In this document: positions 36,811 through 46,788 of the stretch, piece after piece | Layout of the letters: the number at the start of each line of letters is the position of its first letter | How positions within the stretch are numbered: the stretch's first letter is position 1 | Source: Nymphaea colorata | Lineage: Eukaryota > Streptophyta > Magnoliopsida > Nymphaeales > Nymphaeaceae | NCBI RefSeq assembly: GCF_008831285.2 | Contig: NC_045140.1 | Span: 19,652,370 to 19,716,369 of the forward strand | Direction of reading: 5' to 3' | DNA: 64,000 nt | Made by a program: the position numbers and the translations under genes | The notes under the pieces: generated by a model | Told to the model about the DNA's origin: nothing | Database searches by the model: none | The model's input: the letters and a program-made list of their open reading frames with translations, nothing else

Positions 36811-37286
36811 AGTGCACAAACCTGCTGTCTCTGCTGCCATTAGTTGTCTTAAAATTCTTGAACCAATTACTCCATCTCCCAGACATGTTGACTCTTCATA
36901 TCAGTGGTCAATTCTGTGGCAAGCTTATGCAACAATACTATTGCCCTATTTTTTTATTATAAACAAGTTAAATGTCCTAGTAATAAAACAGAATCTCATT
37001 TTCTAGCTCAACCGACTTCCAATTTGTCTTAATTTTTGTGTCTATGCAAGTGTGGACTAAACCCTACAATGACAATCATTGTTTACCTTAGAAACTGACC
37101 ACATACCACAACTACCAAGTTGCAATAACATGATTAAAACTATATAATATGTGACATGATGGAGATAGTTTGTAAAGTTTCGGCGGCCACAACTCCTACT
37201 ATATAGGAAAAATCATATTCTACCATATCAGTTGTTGTTGGATGGTTAAAAGTTAAAAGTCTAAAAAGTAAAAGGTCATTAACAAA

Positions 37287-37476
37287 CAGGGGCAGAGCCA
37301 GGATTTTCTTGAGAGGCGGGCCGACAGTCCAACCTTTGGATCCGAATAGGGCCAAATTGAATTCAAATCCAAAAAATATATTGCGCAATTAAAAAAATTT
37401 ATTTTTTTTCAATGTTTTTTTTTTCATTGGCCAGGGTGGGGCCATGGCCTAGGCGCCCCCCCTCCCTCCGCCCCTG
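37287..37476. mobile_element. CAGGGGC-type MITE, complete
   Basis: 190-bp element with inverted ends: it begins CAGGGGCAGAGCCAGGA and ends CCTCCGCCCCTG. The flanks TTAACAAA and TTGACAAC look like an 8-bp target duplication with two changes, fitting a hAT-type MITE of some age. No coding capacity. Confidence 0.82.
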
Positions 37477-38574
37477 TTGACAACCAGTAAGTTGTTACTG
37501 TTGTATGACCATATCCCAAAGAATAAGTCGAATTCATAAAACGTTGTCACATAGAGTTTCACGAATCTGCCCCATGGAACCATAACAACTTCTTGTTGTT
37601 ACCAAATACCTTCTAAAAATACCATACATTGTAGTTGAAAACAAGGCTAGAGCCAGAAGTTTCTTGTTGCAGAGTCCGGACTATACTTTCAAATTTTTAA
37701 CAAGGGTCTAAATATAATTTTTTATATTTTTTATATTGTTTAAACTAATATTTATAAAATTTACATGTAAAAAGCCATGGGCCCTGCCATCCCCCGGGCT
37801 AAAAACAATGATGAACTGTTATTGCACAGTAAATTACCATTGATGCTTTATTGACAACTATTTGTTAGCAATAAATTTTTGACTTTTTAGCCATCTTATA
37901 TGTGAGTGTGTGATGCATGCATTAACAGCATCCATTACATTCATATCCAAACAAATTACATCAAAATCGCAATAGAAGATGGTTCTTTCTGTAGATCTGG
38001 ATGCAACAACAATTGGATCAAAATTACCCAAAAAAAACTAGATTATACATGTGTAAGATCTAATAACAGATATATCGTACTTTCCTGATTAACGAAATAT
38101 TCATCTCTAATTATATTTCGACTAGAGATTGAATTTGTGCTCTTCACATGTCTACCTAACAAATGAATGAGAACCTTAAATAAATGCATGATCAACAAGC
38201 AGATCCAAATCACGAACAAGTTTGTCAAACAAAACAAATCTGAATGTCTAAACATCTATATGTGACAACGAATACTAGATCCATCGATAATTTTCATCAA
38301 TAACATGAATATAAATTTCAATTATATTTAGATGTTCATAAAGGACTGTCCAAACAGATATATGCAATAAGCTTATTTTGGTCAATTAGACTAATTGAAT
38401 CGAGGCGGATCAAAACCTAAATAAAGTGATACTGATTATATATATGTAAATTTTAGTTTAACGTGTATAAAAAATTTTAAAAATTTTGTTTTGGTTTCTG
38501 TTAAAATTTCTATAATTTGTCCCTTGCAAGGAAAAATTTCCAGCTACGCTATGGGCTATGGTCCTTTTGCTTAA

Positions 38575-38812
38575 GGGTGGGCATCAGGCCGGGCCGGGCC
38601 CGATAGCCCGGGTCAGGCCCGTTTAAAAATAAAAAATAATTTTTTAAATATAAAATATATTTATTAATAATAAATATATATTATTAAAACAAAAAAATTA
38701 AAAAATATATATTTTTTAAACTTAAATGGGCCAAACCGGGCAGGGCCGGGCCGGCCTATCGGGCCCGGGCCCAGAAAATCCTGGCCCAACCTGGCCGGCC
38801 CAACGCCCACCC
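38575..38812. mobile_element. Palindromic GGGTGGGC MITE
   Basis: About 238 bp with long GC-rich arms and an AT-only centre. The left arm starts GGGTGGGCATCAGGCCGGGC and the right arm ends GGCCCAACGCCCACCC. The arms are inverted repeats of one another over about 60 bp and would fold into a strong hairpin. Short TTA-like flanks may be a target duplication. Confidence 0.8.
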
Positions 38813-39204
38813 TTACTTTTGCTGAGCAAATGTGAACATGTTAATATTTTGAAAAACTTTAGCTTGGGTCATGCATAGATTTGATTAAACTAAGTAACCC
38901 CTAAACTTGGTCCACGTACAAATTATGAAAAATATTTAGCATGTTTATCTTTTGGAAAGTTTCACTTGTCGGTCGGTATGTTACCATGTTGTTCGTTTTG
39001 TTTTTCACCATATTTCTTTTACATAATGATTTATTAGTTCGTCTTTTGATATTGTGAACTCAAATCTACTGAATTCTAGATCGCTAAATACTAAAAATCA
39101 ATTGTTGAAAATAATATAAACAATTGATATACCATAAAGTAGTCTTTCGGCAACTATTTTTCTGTAGTTATTTAATTTTTAGCTATTTGACAATAGATAG
39201 ACTA

Positions 39205-39208
<4 letters not shown>

Positions 39209-39284
<76 letters not shown>
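39209..39284. repeat. AT microsatellite
   Basis: About 76 bp of uninterrupted AT dinucleotides, followed by GTGCGCACGCG. Confidence 0.95.
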
Positions 39285-39287
<3 letters not shown>

Positions 39288-40033
39288 CGCACGCGATAAA
39301 TGGTGATTCTGGGTATGAGGAGGAACCTAATTTACTTTCAAACCTACATTTTTATTATTTAGTATTATTTGGTACATTTTTTCTCTTTATTTTCTCCCAA
39401 CGATTGAAAAAACAAACAATCAAATGAATAAAGAGTTACCATATTTTATATATATATATATAATCCTGCTGACCAACAATCTTTATTGCGGCACTAAATC
39501 CAACTTCAAAATTTCGTGAAACTTTCCAAGCCAACGATAAGCTCTGAATGAGAGAGAGTGAACCGTGTCCATCTATACAATTACGAGAGAGGAAGGTCTT
39601 CTCAAAATCGTGTCGAACTTTCAACGGTAGGAAGCAACAGCTATTGCCAACCAGGGTGAACCAATTTACTGTGACAGTGGGACATAGCTTCAGACGCGGC
39701 AGAGCAAAAATATGATAAAGCTCTTCAAATCAGCTCGACGCACACCACTTCCGCTTTGGCGGTAGAGTGTCAGAGATTTTCTTTACTTCTTTTTTCCTTG
39801 TGAAGCCACTTGTCTGGTTGTTCCCCCATGAATTTACCAGTGAAAATGAAACAGTTTTTCTCATTGATCAACGCGCTGGCGCGATCATCACCGTTCAGAA
39901 GTGCCAGCACCAAAAAACCAAAAGCAAATTAACGAAAGAAGGAGAAATATTCATAAGAGAATAATCATATATGCGCAGCTCTAGATTAATCAACAATTTG
40001 GCAAAACACCAACCAAGAAAGAACACAGAGATC

Positions 40034-40579
40034 TCAGCCTTGATACCCAGTGAGCTTGAGAATGGAGAGAGCAAGCTCCCCAAGTTTCATAAGGTCCTGA
40101 TTCTGCTTCGCCAGAGGCGGCGAGTAGATCTTCTGATCATCGCACCCAACCACGTTGACGATGGACTCGGCGATGGCGGACCGCACCTGAGCGTAGGCCC
40201 TCTTCCTCAGCTGATCCACGGCGAAGCGCAGGCTGATGAGCGCGTACGAGTACATCTCCTCACATTTTTCCAGGTAATCGCTCAGCGGCGTCCCCCATCT
40301 CGTCCTTTGGAAAAGCACGTTGATGAGGTAGAGCGTGGAGGTGGCGTTCCTGATCCCCAGTGTCACGGTGATGTTCTCCAAGCCCGCGAGGTCAGCACTG
40401 TAGCTTCCGTTCACGGCCTGAAGCGTGGTCAGGCAGAAATCGAAATCGTCCGTTTGCCGGCAAGTCCTCTTGATGAGGTCCAGGCCTTGGCTCTTCACAT
40501 ACTGTAGCGATGTGAGCGGGAAGAGGAGGAAGAAGAAGATCGTGTGAGGGATCGGTATTCGTTGTCTTTGATTTCTCAT
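40034..40579 (-). CDS. Pectin methylesterase inhibitor / invertase inhibitor domain protein
   Basis: Proteins of this family are secreted four-helix bundles that block pectin methylesterases or acid invertases in the wall. The intronless frame encodes 181 residues. Residues 1-31 are a signal peptide with a hydrophobic core (TIFFFLLFPLTSL) and a likely cut before QGLDLIKRTC. The four family cysteines are present and spaced as expected: Cys40 and Cys49 (the helical hairpin pair) and Cys106 and Cys146. Length matches the 170-200 residue norm. Sequence cannot separate PMEI from invertase inhibitor activity; there are no pectinesterase residues, so it is not a pro-PME. A 178-codon frame on the other strand is a shadow. 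Confidence 0.85.
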   Translation of the reverse strand: MRNQRQRIPIPHTIFFFLLFPLTSLQYVKSQGLDLIKRTCRQTDDFDFCLTTLQAVNGSYSADLAGLENITVTLGIRNATSTLYLINVLFQRTRWGTPLSDYLEKCEEMYSYALISLRFAVDQLRKRAYAQVRSAIAESIVNVVGCDDQKIYSPPLAKQNQDLMKLGELALSILKLTGYQG

Positions 40580-41519
40580 TCGAGATAGAGAGGAAGATTT
40601 CGGGGCAACTGGATTTCAGAAGGAAGGTGATGGAAACGGAGATTTAGAGTTGGGACATGAATCATAGTAGGCTAAATAGACACGAGTCAGTCGTTCCAAA
40701 CCAAACTAGGCCTACGGCAAAGAGCCAATAACTCTTACCACAGCAAGCCTCCACTGTCACCATTTCCTTTGCCGGAGAAGATGACAAGTGATTTCTAAGA
40801 TCTAAGCCCTCGTTCCTGTCAAGGACAAGATCTCTCGCTCTCTCCCTCTCGTTCAGTTCGCACCAAAGTGAGCTCCTTAACTCTTCGTGTTCCCACCGAT
40901 TGGTCTACTGTAAAGGAGGGTAAGCCTCTGAAATAAGAATCCTTTTTCCGGCTCTCTCGTGTTGACCACCAAATGAAGGAGAATGATATAGAGGCGAGCC
41001 CCCAAACTCTCCCATAGAAGAGGAGAGAGACTCCATGGCTACCGAACCAAAGTGGTTGGACGATAATTACTGTCAGTGAAAAGGGTCATGCAGGACGTAA
41101 AAGCAGCGAGACTAACCTTTTGTTGGAAGCGAAATGAAAACAGAAGAATACCAAAAATTTTTAAAGAATTTAAAAATTGGCAATAGCTATGGGTTAGAAC
41201 CCAGTGATCTTGCTGAGGGGGGTTCAGCTTGATGGGCCGCATGATTAAGAGCCTCAGCATTAAATATAACATGTTTTAAATTTAAATGCGACAGTAGTTA
41301 AGATCGTGATTCAGCCATTAAGAAGGTGTTTGATTGGTTTGATCTAAGTCGTTAGGATTAGAACAGTCGATTTAAGATCACACCCTTTTCTATGATCTTA
41401 AATTATAAAAACTTTAAGTGAGATTTTAGTTCTAAACTAAAATAATTAACTGCATGGTATATCAAACTCACATCATATTAATGAATTTCAAATACGAAAT
41501 ATTCAAACGCCCTCTAATG

Positions 41520-41850
41520 GCTTGTTTGGATGGAAGGAGAGGAGAGTGAAGAAAAGAAAAAAAAAATGATAGAGGTACCTGTGTTGTGTTTGGATGGTTT
41601 ATTAAGGATGAAAGAAATGCAAGGAAATCTCTTAAATGTGTTTGAAAGGAAGGAAAAAGAAAGGAGTAGAGGAATGAAAGATTGTCTCGTGTAATTCAAA
41701 TCCCTTCAAAATTGGAGAGGTTTTGATGGAAAGTAAAGATATTCATTCCCTTCCCTCTCCTCTCCTTTGCCTCCCCACTTATTAATCACTTCCTTTCATA
41801 TCTTTATCATTCATTAGTGTCTTTTCATTTCCCTCCATTTAAAACAAGCT
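41520..41850. mobile_element. MITE-like element, purine-rich
   Basis: The left end GCTTGTTTGGATGGAAGGAGA is mirrored by the right end, whose complement reads AGCTTGTTTTAAATGGAGGGA. Between them are a purine-rich half and a pyrimidine-rich half. About 331 bp, no coding capacity, target duplication not clear. Confidence 0.6.
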
Positions 41851-42601
41851 GTAAAGAAATCATTTTTTTTAAACAAATATACATACAGAAACTAAATCCA
41901 ATACAAAGATGTCTTAAAATATGTTAAAAATAAGTAGAATTTGATGACACGGGACACTTATAGTGTGACCAAGAGGAGTTTTTCGTCAATTCCTCGAGGG
42001 TATGAGGTTTACTTTTATCTCGAGGTGATTTCAACTTGCATATCAATGTCTGTCAGTTTTATAACATAACAAATTGACGCTCTAGAAAAAACTAAAAGCA
42101 AAGACGGACTGCCTACTAACCGCTCCTATCTGTTGTGCCAACCTCCTCTTCCCCTAATCACACATAACACTTATGTATCAAACAAGATACCGGCGGACTG
42201 GATTTTGGATTGAGGCCATTCAAGTGTAAAAGTGAGGCTTCGTTTTCCGTGGGCTCCAAAGATTTACATCTCAGGTCACTGACGTGCTTGTCGGTGGATC
42301 TGTGGGTGCATTCATCCCAACCCATGTGATCCTCTTTTAGGTGAGCAGAAATAAGGACCCCGTTTACTGCCCCCACCATCTTCGTACACTCGCGTGTCCG
42401 TTTAAGATTACCACTTTCCTGCATCTTTTGCGACGGTTATAAGTGTCTTCATGCATGTCGTCATCACTTCCCGACATTCCCACGGTAAAACTTCACGGAG
42501 AAAAAACCTGACGCGCCAAAAAGTAAAAGCACAAGTGTTCCCGGAATTTCAAGACCTTATCGGGATGATCTTACCTATCATATGAGATTGGACCAGTGAA
42601 T

Positions 42602-42930
42602 TGATAGGAGTGGGCATATGTATACCTGTACCCTGATCAAATTCGGATCGTTTTATTTATATCCGAACTGAAATCCAAATTTTGAATCGGATTTTGTCAA
42701 TTTTCAAAATTTAATAATCTTAGATACAGGATATTTGTTTAAAAATGAATTCAATTCGAACCCGTATCCAAATCCGATCGGATATTTATGCATATCCGAA
42801 TCCGACCGGATGTCATTTATTAAATCCAAATCCGACCGGATTTCTTAGTTAGATATCAAATTTTTTTTTTTTTCATATCCGATTTTTTCGGGGATATCTG
42901 ATTCAGATCCGATATATTAACATCCCTACT
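42602..42930. repeat. Dispersed repeat of ATCCGA-type words
   Basis: About 330 bp of degenerate words such as CATATCCGAATCCGACCGGA and AAATCCGATCGGATATTT, ending TATTAACATCCCTAC. Similar words occur at 13790-13950 and 35030-35330. The shared end AACATCCCTAC links it to the repeat at 36655-36810. Confidence 0.55.
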
Positions 42931-44389
42931 TAGCACAGTAATTTTGAATTCCTGACAACAGCTCACACTTCAAGAAAGTTGGAGACTTTGAAGCCTTCAT
43001 CAATCGGTGAAGATGAGAATCCAACAAAAGTGGGGGCTTGGAGTTTTAGGAAGCATGTGATTTGGTAAAAGAAGTTCAGCAAAGCAAAGGGCAGTGATTA
43101 GGTACCAAAATAAAAGCACACGGACCTCATGGATCAGTACTATTGGAAGCACTTTGGGGACAAAAGACGAAGACAAACTTGGAATCCTTCAACTGCAAGA
43201 AAATGTGTGATCACTTCAATTGTTGCTATAACAAGCTGAAAAAGATTCTTATTTCTTTGACCCAAAGCGCTCATGCTCATGTTCTTTTAAGTTTTCTTTT
43301 GTGTGGATTGTAGACTTAGGCACAGTAAACAACATAAAAAGGCTGCAACATGTATGTCCAGTACCGAAAGATACCAACCAAAAGAAAATCATTGTTCTTT
43401 TGTAACAATTGTAAAACGAAAGTGCAAACGGTTGGAACCAAGTTAGGTTTTAATAAGAAGGACATTCTTGATCAAGCACAATATGCTCAATGATTTACAA
43501 ACTTAGCGCAGTTTTTCTTCTTGTTTTTGCTTTTTTAACCTTGAATTGTAAACTTGTATTTCGAGACATTTTTTCGTAGACATCTTTTATTATAAAATTT
43601 TATTTTTTTATTTTTTGCTTCTTAAGAAATCGTTCCTTTATTTTAGGTATCGATCTAATTATCCAGATTTAAGATAATGATTTTTTTTCTCTTCTTTCTT
43701 CCATTAATATTGTGAACACAAATGTCACCACACATGCTCGTCTCAGGCGTATCGAAAAAAGAGATATTGGTCCATCAAATAGGGTCTTCTGGCGTCTCTC
43801 ACGAGGATTGGAATCTCCAGATATGAGTTTGTGTGATTGGAAAATCAAGAAGAAAATTATTTGGTAAGTACAGGGACGGCACATTCTTTGCAACTTACCA
43901 ACTCTGAAATCATTAGGCCTTTGAATGTAGTGGGAAGATATATTGCACCTTGTTTCATTTGCTTTCTTCCATGATGGTGCTTGTGCTACTTATGTTGACT
44001 TGATCCTCTACAAGTTTGAGGCTTTTGTTTTGATTGTTTTTTTTACATTGCATGAGTATAACAGAGAATCAACATAAGAAAATGATTTTCTGAACAATTC
44101 AATAAATTGCATGATAAAAGAGATATAAATAGATCATCAACTGTTAGAATTCTTCAAAACAATAGCATTGAAGAAAAAGGGAAAAAAGGACATTAATGAA
44201 GATGGGTTAGATCTATGATGGCACAGCAAGCTTAGCCAATTCAGGTCAAAGAGACTAATCACTGACTTTAATACATATACCAAATTAAGTTTACAAAATC
44301 AGTCTCCTCATCTCTTTATGAATAATGAAAAGGTAAATTATTTGACATAAAGAAGAGGCTTTTATTGCTATTACCTATCACACTAAAAA

Positions 44390-45160
44390 ACAAAAAAATG
44401 TGCGATACGCTCTCTTGCCCCAAGAAAAGAGTGGAAGAAAACTATGTACTGACAATGTGATCTCTAAAAGCTCAAGAAAGTCAATGACCTTATGATTCTT
44501 AACCTTTCGCTATACAGGAAGGTCATTAGAAATAAATCAACTCTATATAAAGAAATGCGAAAAGATCCATTGGGAAATATAAAACTCGCCTAATTGAAAA
44601 GAATGCACTTAGAAGGCACAGACTATGAAGAAAAAGTTTCTCAGTAGTCAAGATGACTTTTATTTGTCTAATAGTATCAATCACCTTATATTTAAATTAA
44701 CAAGTACACCAAATATAAATTAGGAGAACTTTCCTCGATAGTACCTAATGAAGAATATATAGAACAATTAAAGATGGTTGTTGCCTAGGTAAAGACTGTA
44801 AACTTTGCAAGCCAAAACAATCAAATGTATGAGTTTAAACAATTATTCAAAAAATGGTATTTGAGATTTCCATGTAACAATCATGAAGAATGAGTCCGAC
44901 ATAATCCACGAACTTGACTGCTATGTTTATATAAAACACTAAAAGAAGAGTTTTGTATTTGTCTCTTACGCGTACTTGATATATTATAGGGTGGTGATAA
45001 TTTAGAGTTATTAAAGTTCATGAAAGACTAATTGTCCATTTATTTTAAGTTGAAAAGACATGAGTGAAACAAGTTCATACTCAAAATAAAAATAAAGAGA
45101 TTATTCAAAAAAAATCTTATTCTTTTACAAAAGTCAAATATCAAAAAGGTTTTGGATCAT
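44390..45160 (+). mobile_element. Fossil Ty1/copia retrotransposon, reverse transcriptase region
   Basis: Read on the plus strand, short blocks in the right order resemble the plant copia polymerase: the region before the reverse transcriptase, its fingers and palm, and the start of the following segment. The similarity is spread over more than one frame. The element is broken many times over, and no LTRs, gag or integrase were recognised. It looks old, from the heavy decay and lack of ends. Called by eye from family knowledge. Confidence 0.6.
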
Positions 45161-45694
45161 ACTCCACAAAGATGAAAAAGTTTGTTGTTTCTACTTGTGT
45201 CCGGTTTAACTACCTGAGTGGAGCATAACCTATTTATCAATATTCCCTTCCTTGTTTTGGTCCAGCACACTCCCATCCCATGTAACTGGTTGGACTTGTG
45301 GCTTTTGATCCAGCACACTTGTCCATGATTTTGGGAGATACAATTCATACATTTCAAATATCCTTTGAGATAGTCCAAGCCTTAGACCTAGGAGAGTACT
45401 AAATGCGGTAATTCATAGGCAAACGAGTATTGTACTCGCTTGTTGCAGGACGATCAACAAAGCCCTGCTAATCATTGAATGTGGCATTTATCAGTTTCAT
45501 CTTGCAGAAGTGGCCGCAGTAGACATTCCAATCTTCAGTCTTAAATAAGCTGTAGGTAACAAGTGGCTAATTTTACTGGCACAAGAATAATTTGTATCAG
45601 CAAGGACAATACCCATGACAAGGGAAGCCACTGAACTTTTTGACTTCTCCTTTTTGATTCATTTGAATGACAACAAAAAATGTTGCAGTTCACA

Positions 45695-46700
45695 TCATTT
45701 ACATAGCTTTAACTTTCTGAAGAAAGGAGAAACAGTAGACTTGGGGTATGGTTTGGTGGCCAGACAGGTGGGAAAGTTTTCTGGCTGTTCAATCCACAAC
45801 TTATAAGCAATGCCAGCAGCCTTGAGTTTTTCTGAGAGGTTCACGAGTTGGACTTCTCCTTTGACCTCAAGGGTTACCTGGTTAATCACAAAATGCTGTC
45901 AGAAGCTGCCCAAACCTCTTAAAATAGAAAAACAAATATTCCATTAACGCCAACAGAATGTATAACCTATTTGTTTTCCCTAGCAACAAGCAAGCGTTGG
46001 GGAAACAGGATTAAATATCCCCATGGCATATCCAGAAGCATCCAAGCGTGCAGCCTAAGAGAGCAAATGGGGCTATACAAGAACAAAGCAAGCAGCCTCG
46101 GAAAAGACTAATGATTTCACAGGAAATGCAACTTCCCATTGACGTGAAACTGCATGAAACAAATAACTTCCAGCCTAAAAAAAATTTCTTCATGTTCAGA
46201 AAATGAAGATCGCTTGCTTCTGCAATATAAGTGTTATTTTGATGCAGGGGCAGCTCTTGTGGGAACATGGATTTAGGTAAGTTAACCTAAAGAGAGTTGA
46301 ACTGCATTCATCATTTGTCTTATGTTCAAATGAATTGTTGATCTAACAAGAACGGGACCAAAATCCAATACCTTTTCTGTCCCAAAATCTTTTTTGTATG
46401 AAATTCCGTAGCAGAACATTGCACATGATGAACAACAACTATGAAAAAAGCTGTGGCTTAAAGTGCAACCTATGATGTCAAACCAGAGACTAGACTAGAT
46501 GCCTAGTTGAACCAGGAGTACCCCCTGGCAATCAAGCTGTTAGAGACTAGTTGACTAAACGTGACTAGGGCAAGTAGCTGTGATGCCAAGTTGTTGACCT
46601 GACCAGGGAATTTTATTACCCGCCATAAAAAATAGCTTTTATCAAATTCTTTTCCCTTCCTTTGAACTGTCTATTTTATGTTTCCTCTTGTAACATGTTT

Positions 46701-46788
<88 letters not shown>

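Larger units (their letters stand above)
35905..40033. other. Intergenic region rich in miniature transposons
   Basis: No gene supported. It contains the GAGCTCGAG repeat (36655-36810), the complete CAGGGGC element (37287-37476), possible degraded relatives near 37640-37800 and 38440-38560, the palindromic GGGTGGGC element (38575-38812) and a long AT microsatellite (39209-39284). The 60-codon frames of alternating Tyr-Ile are translations of the microsatellite. Confidence 0.6.
40580..45694. other. Intergenic region with a MITE and an old copia remnant
   Basis: The first few hundred bases are presumably the PMEI promoter. No other live gene seen. It contains a miniature element (41520-41850), an AT-rich repeat of ATCCGAATCCGACCGGAT words (42602-42930) and a copia fossil (44390-45160). 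The 42160-42430 stretch has somewhat higher GC but no family resemblance. Confidence 0.55.

Noticed and set aside
39124-39306. Frames of alternating Tyr-Ile, also near 46676-46869
   Set aside because: Translations of TA and CT microsatellites.
39971-40507. 178-codon plus-strand frame
   Set aside because: Lies opposite the PMEI gene, whose signal peptide and four cysteines fit a known family. The opposite frame has no family features and comes from GC-rich codons.
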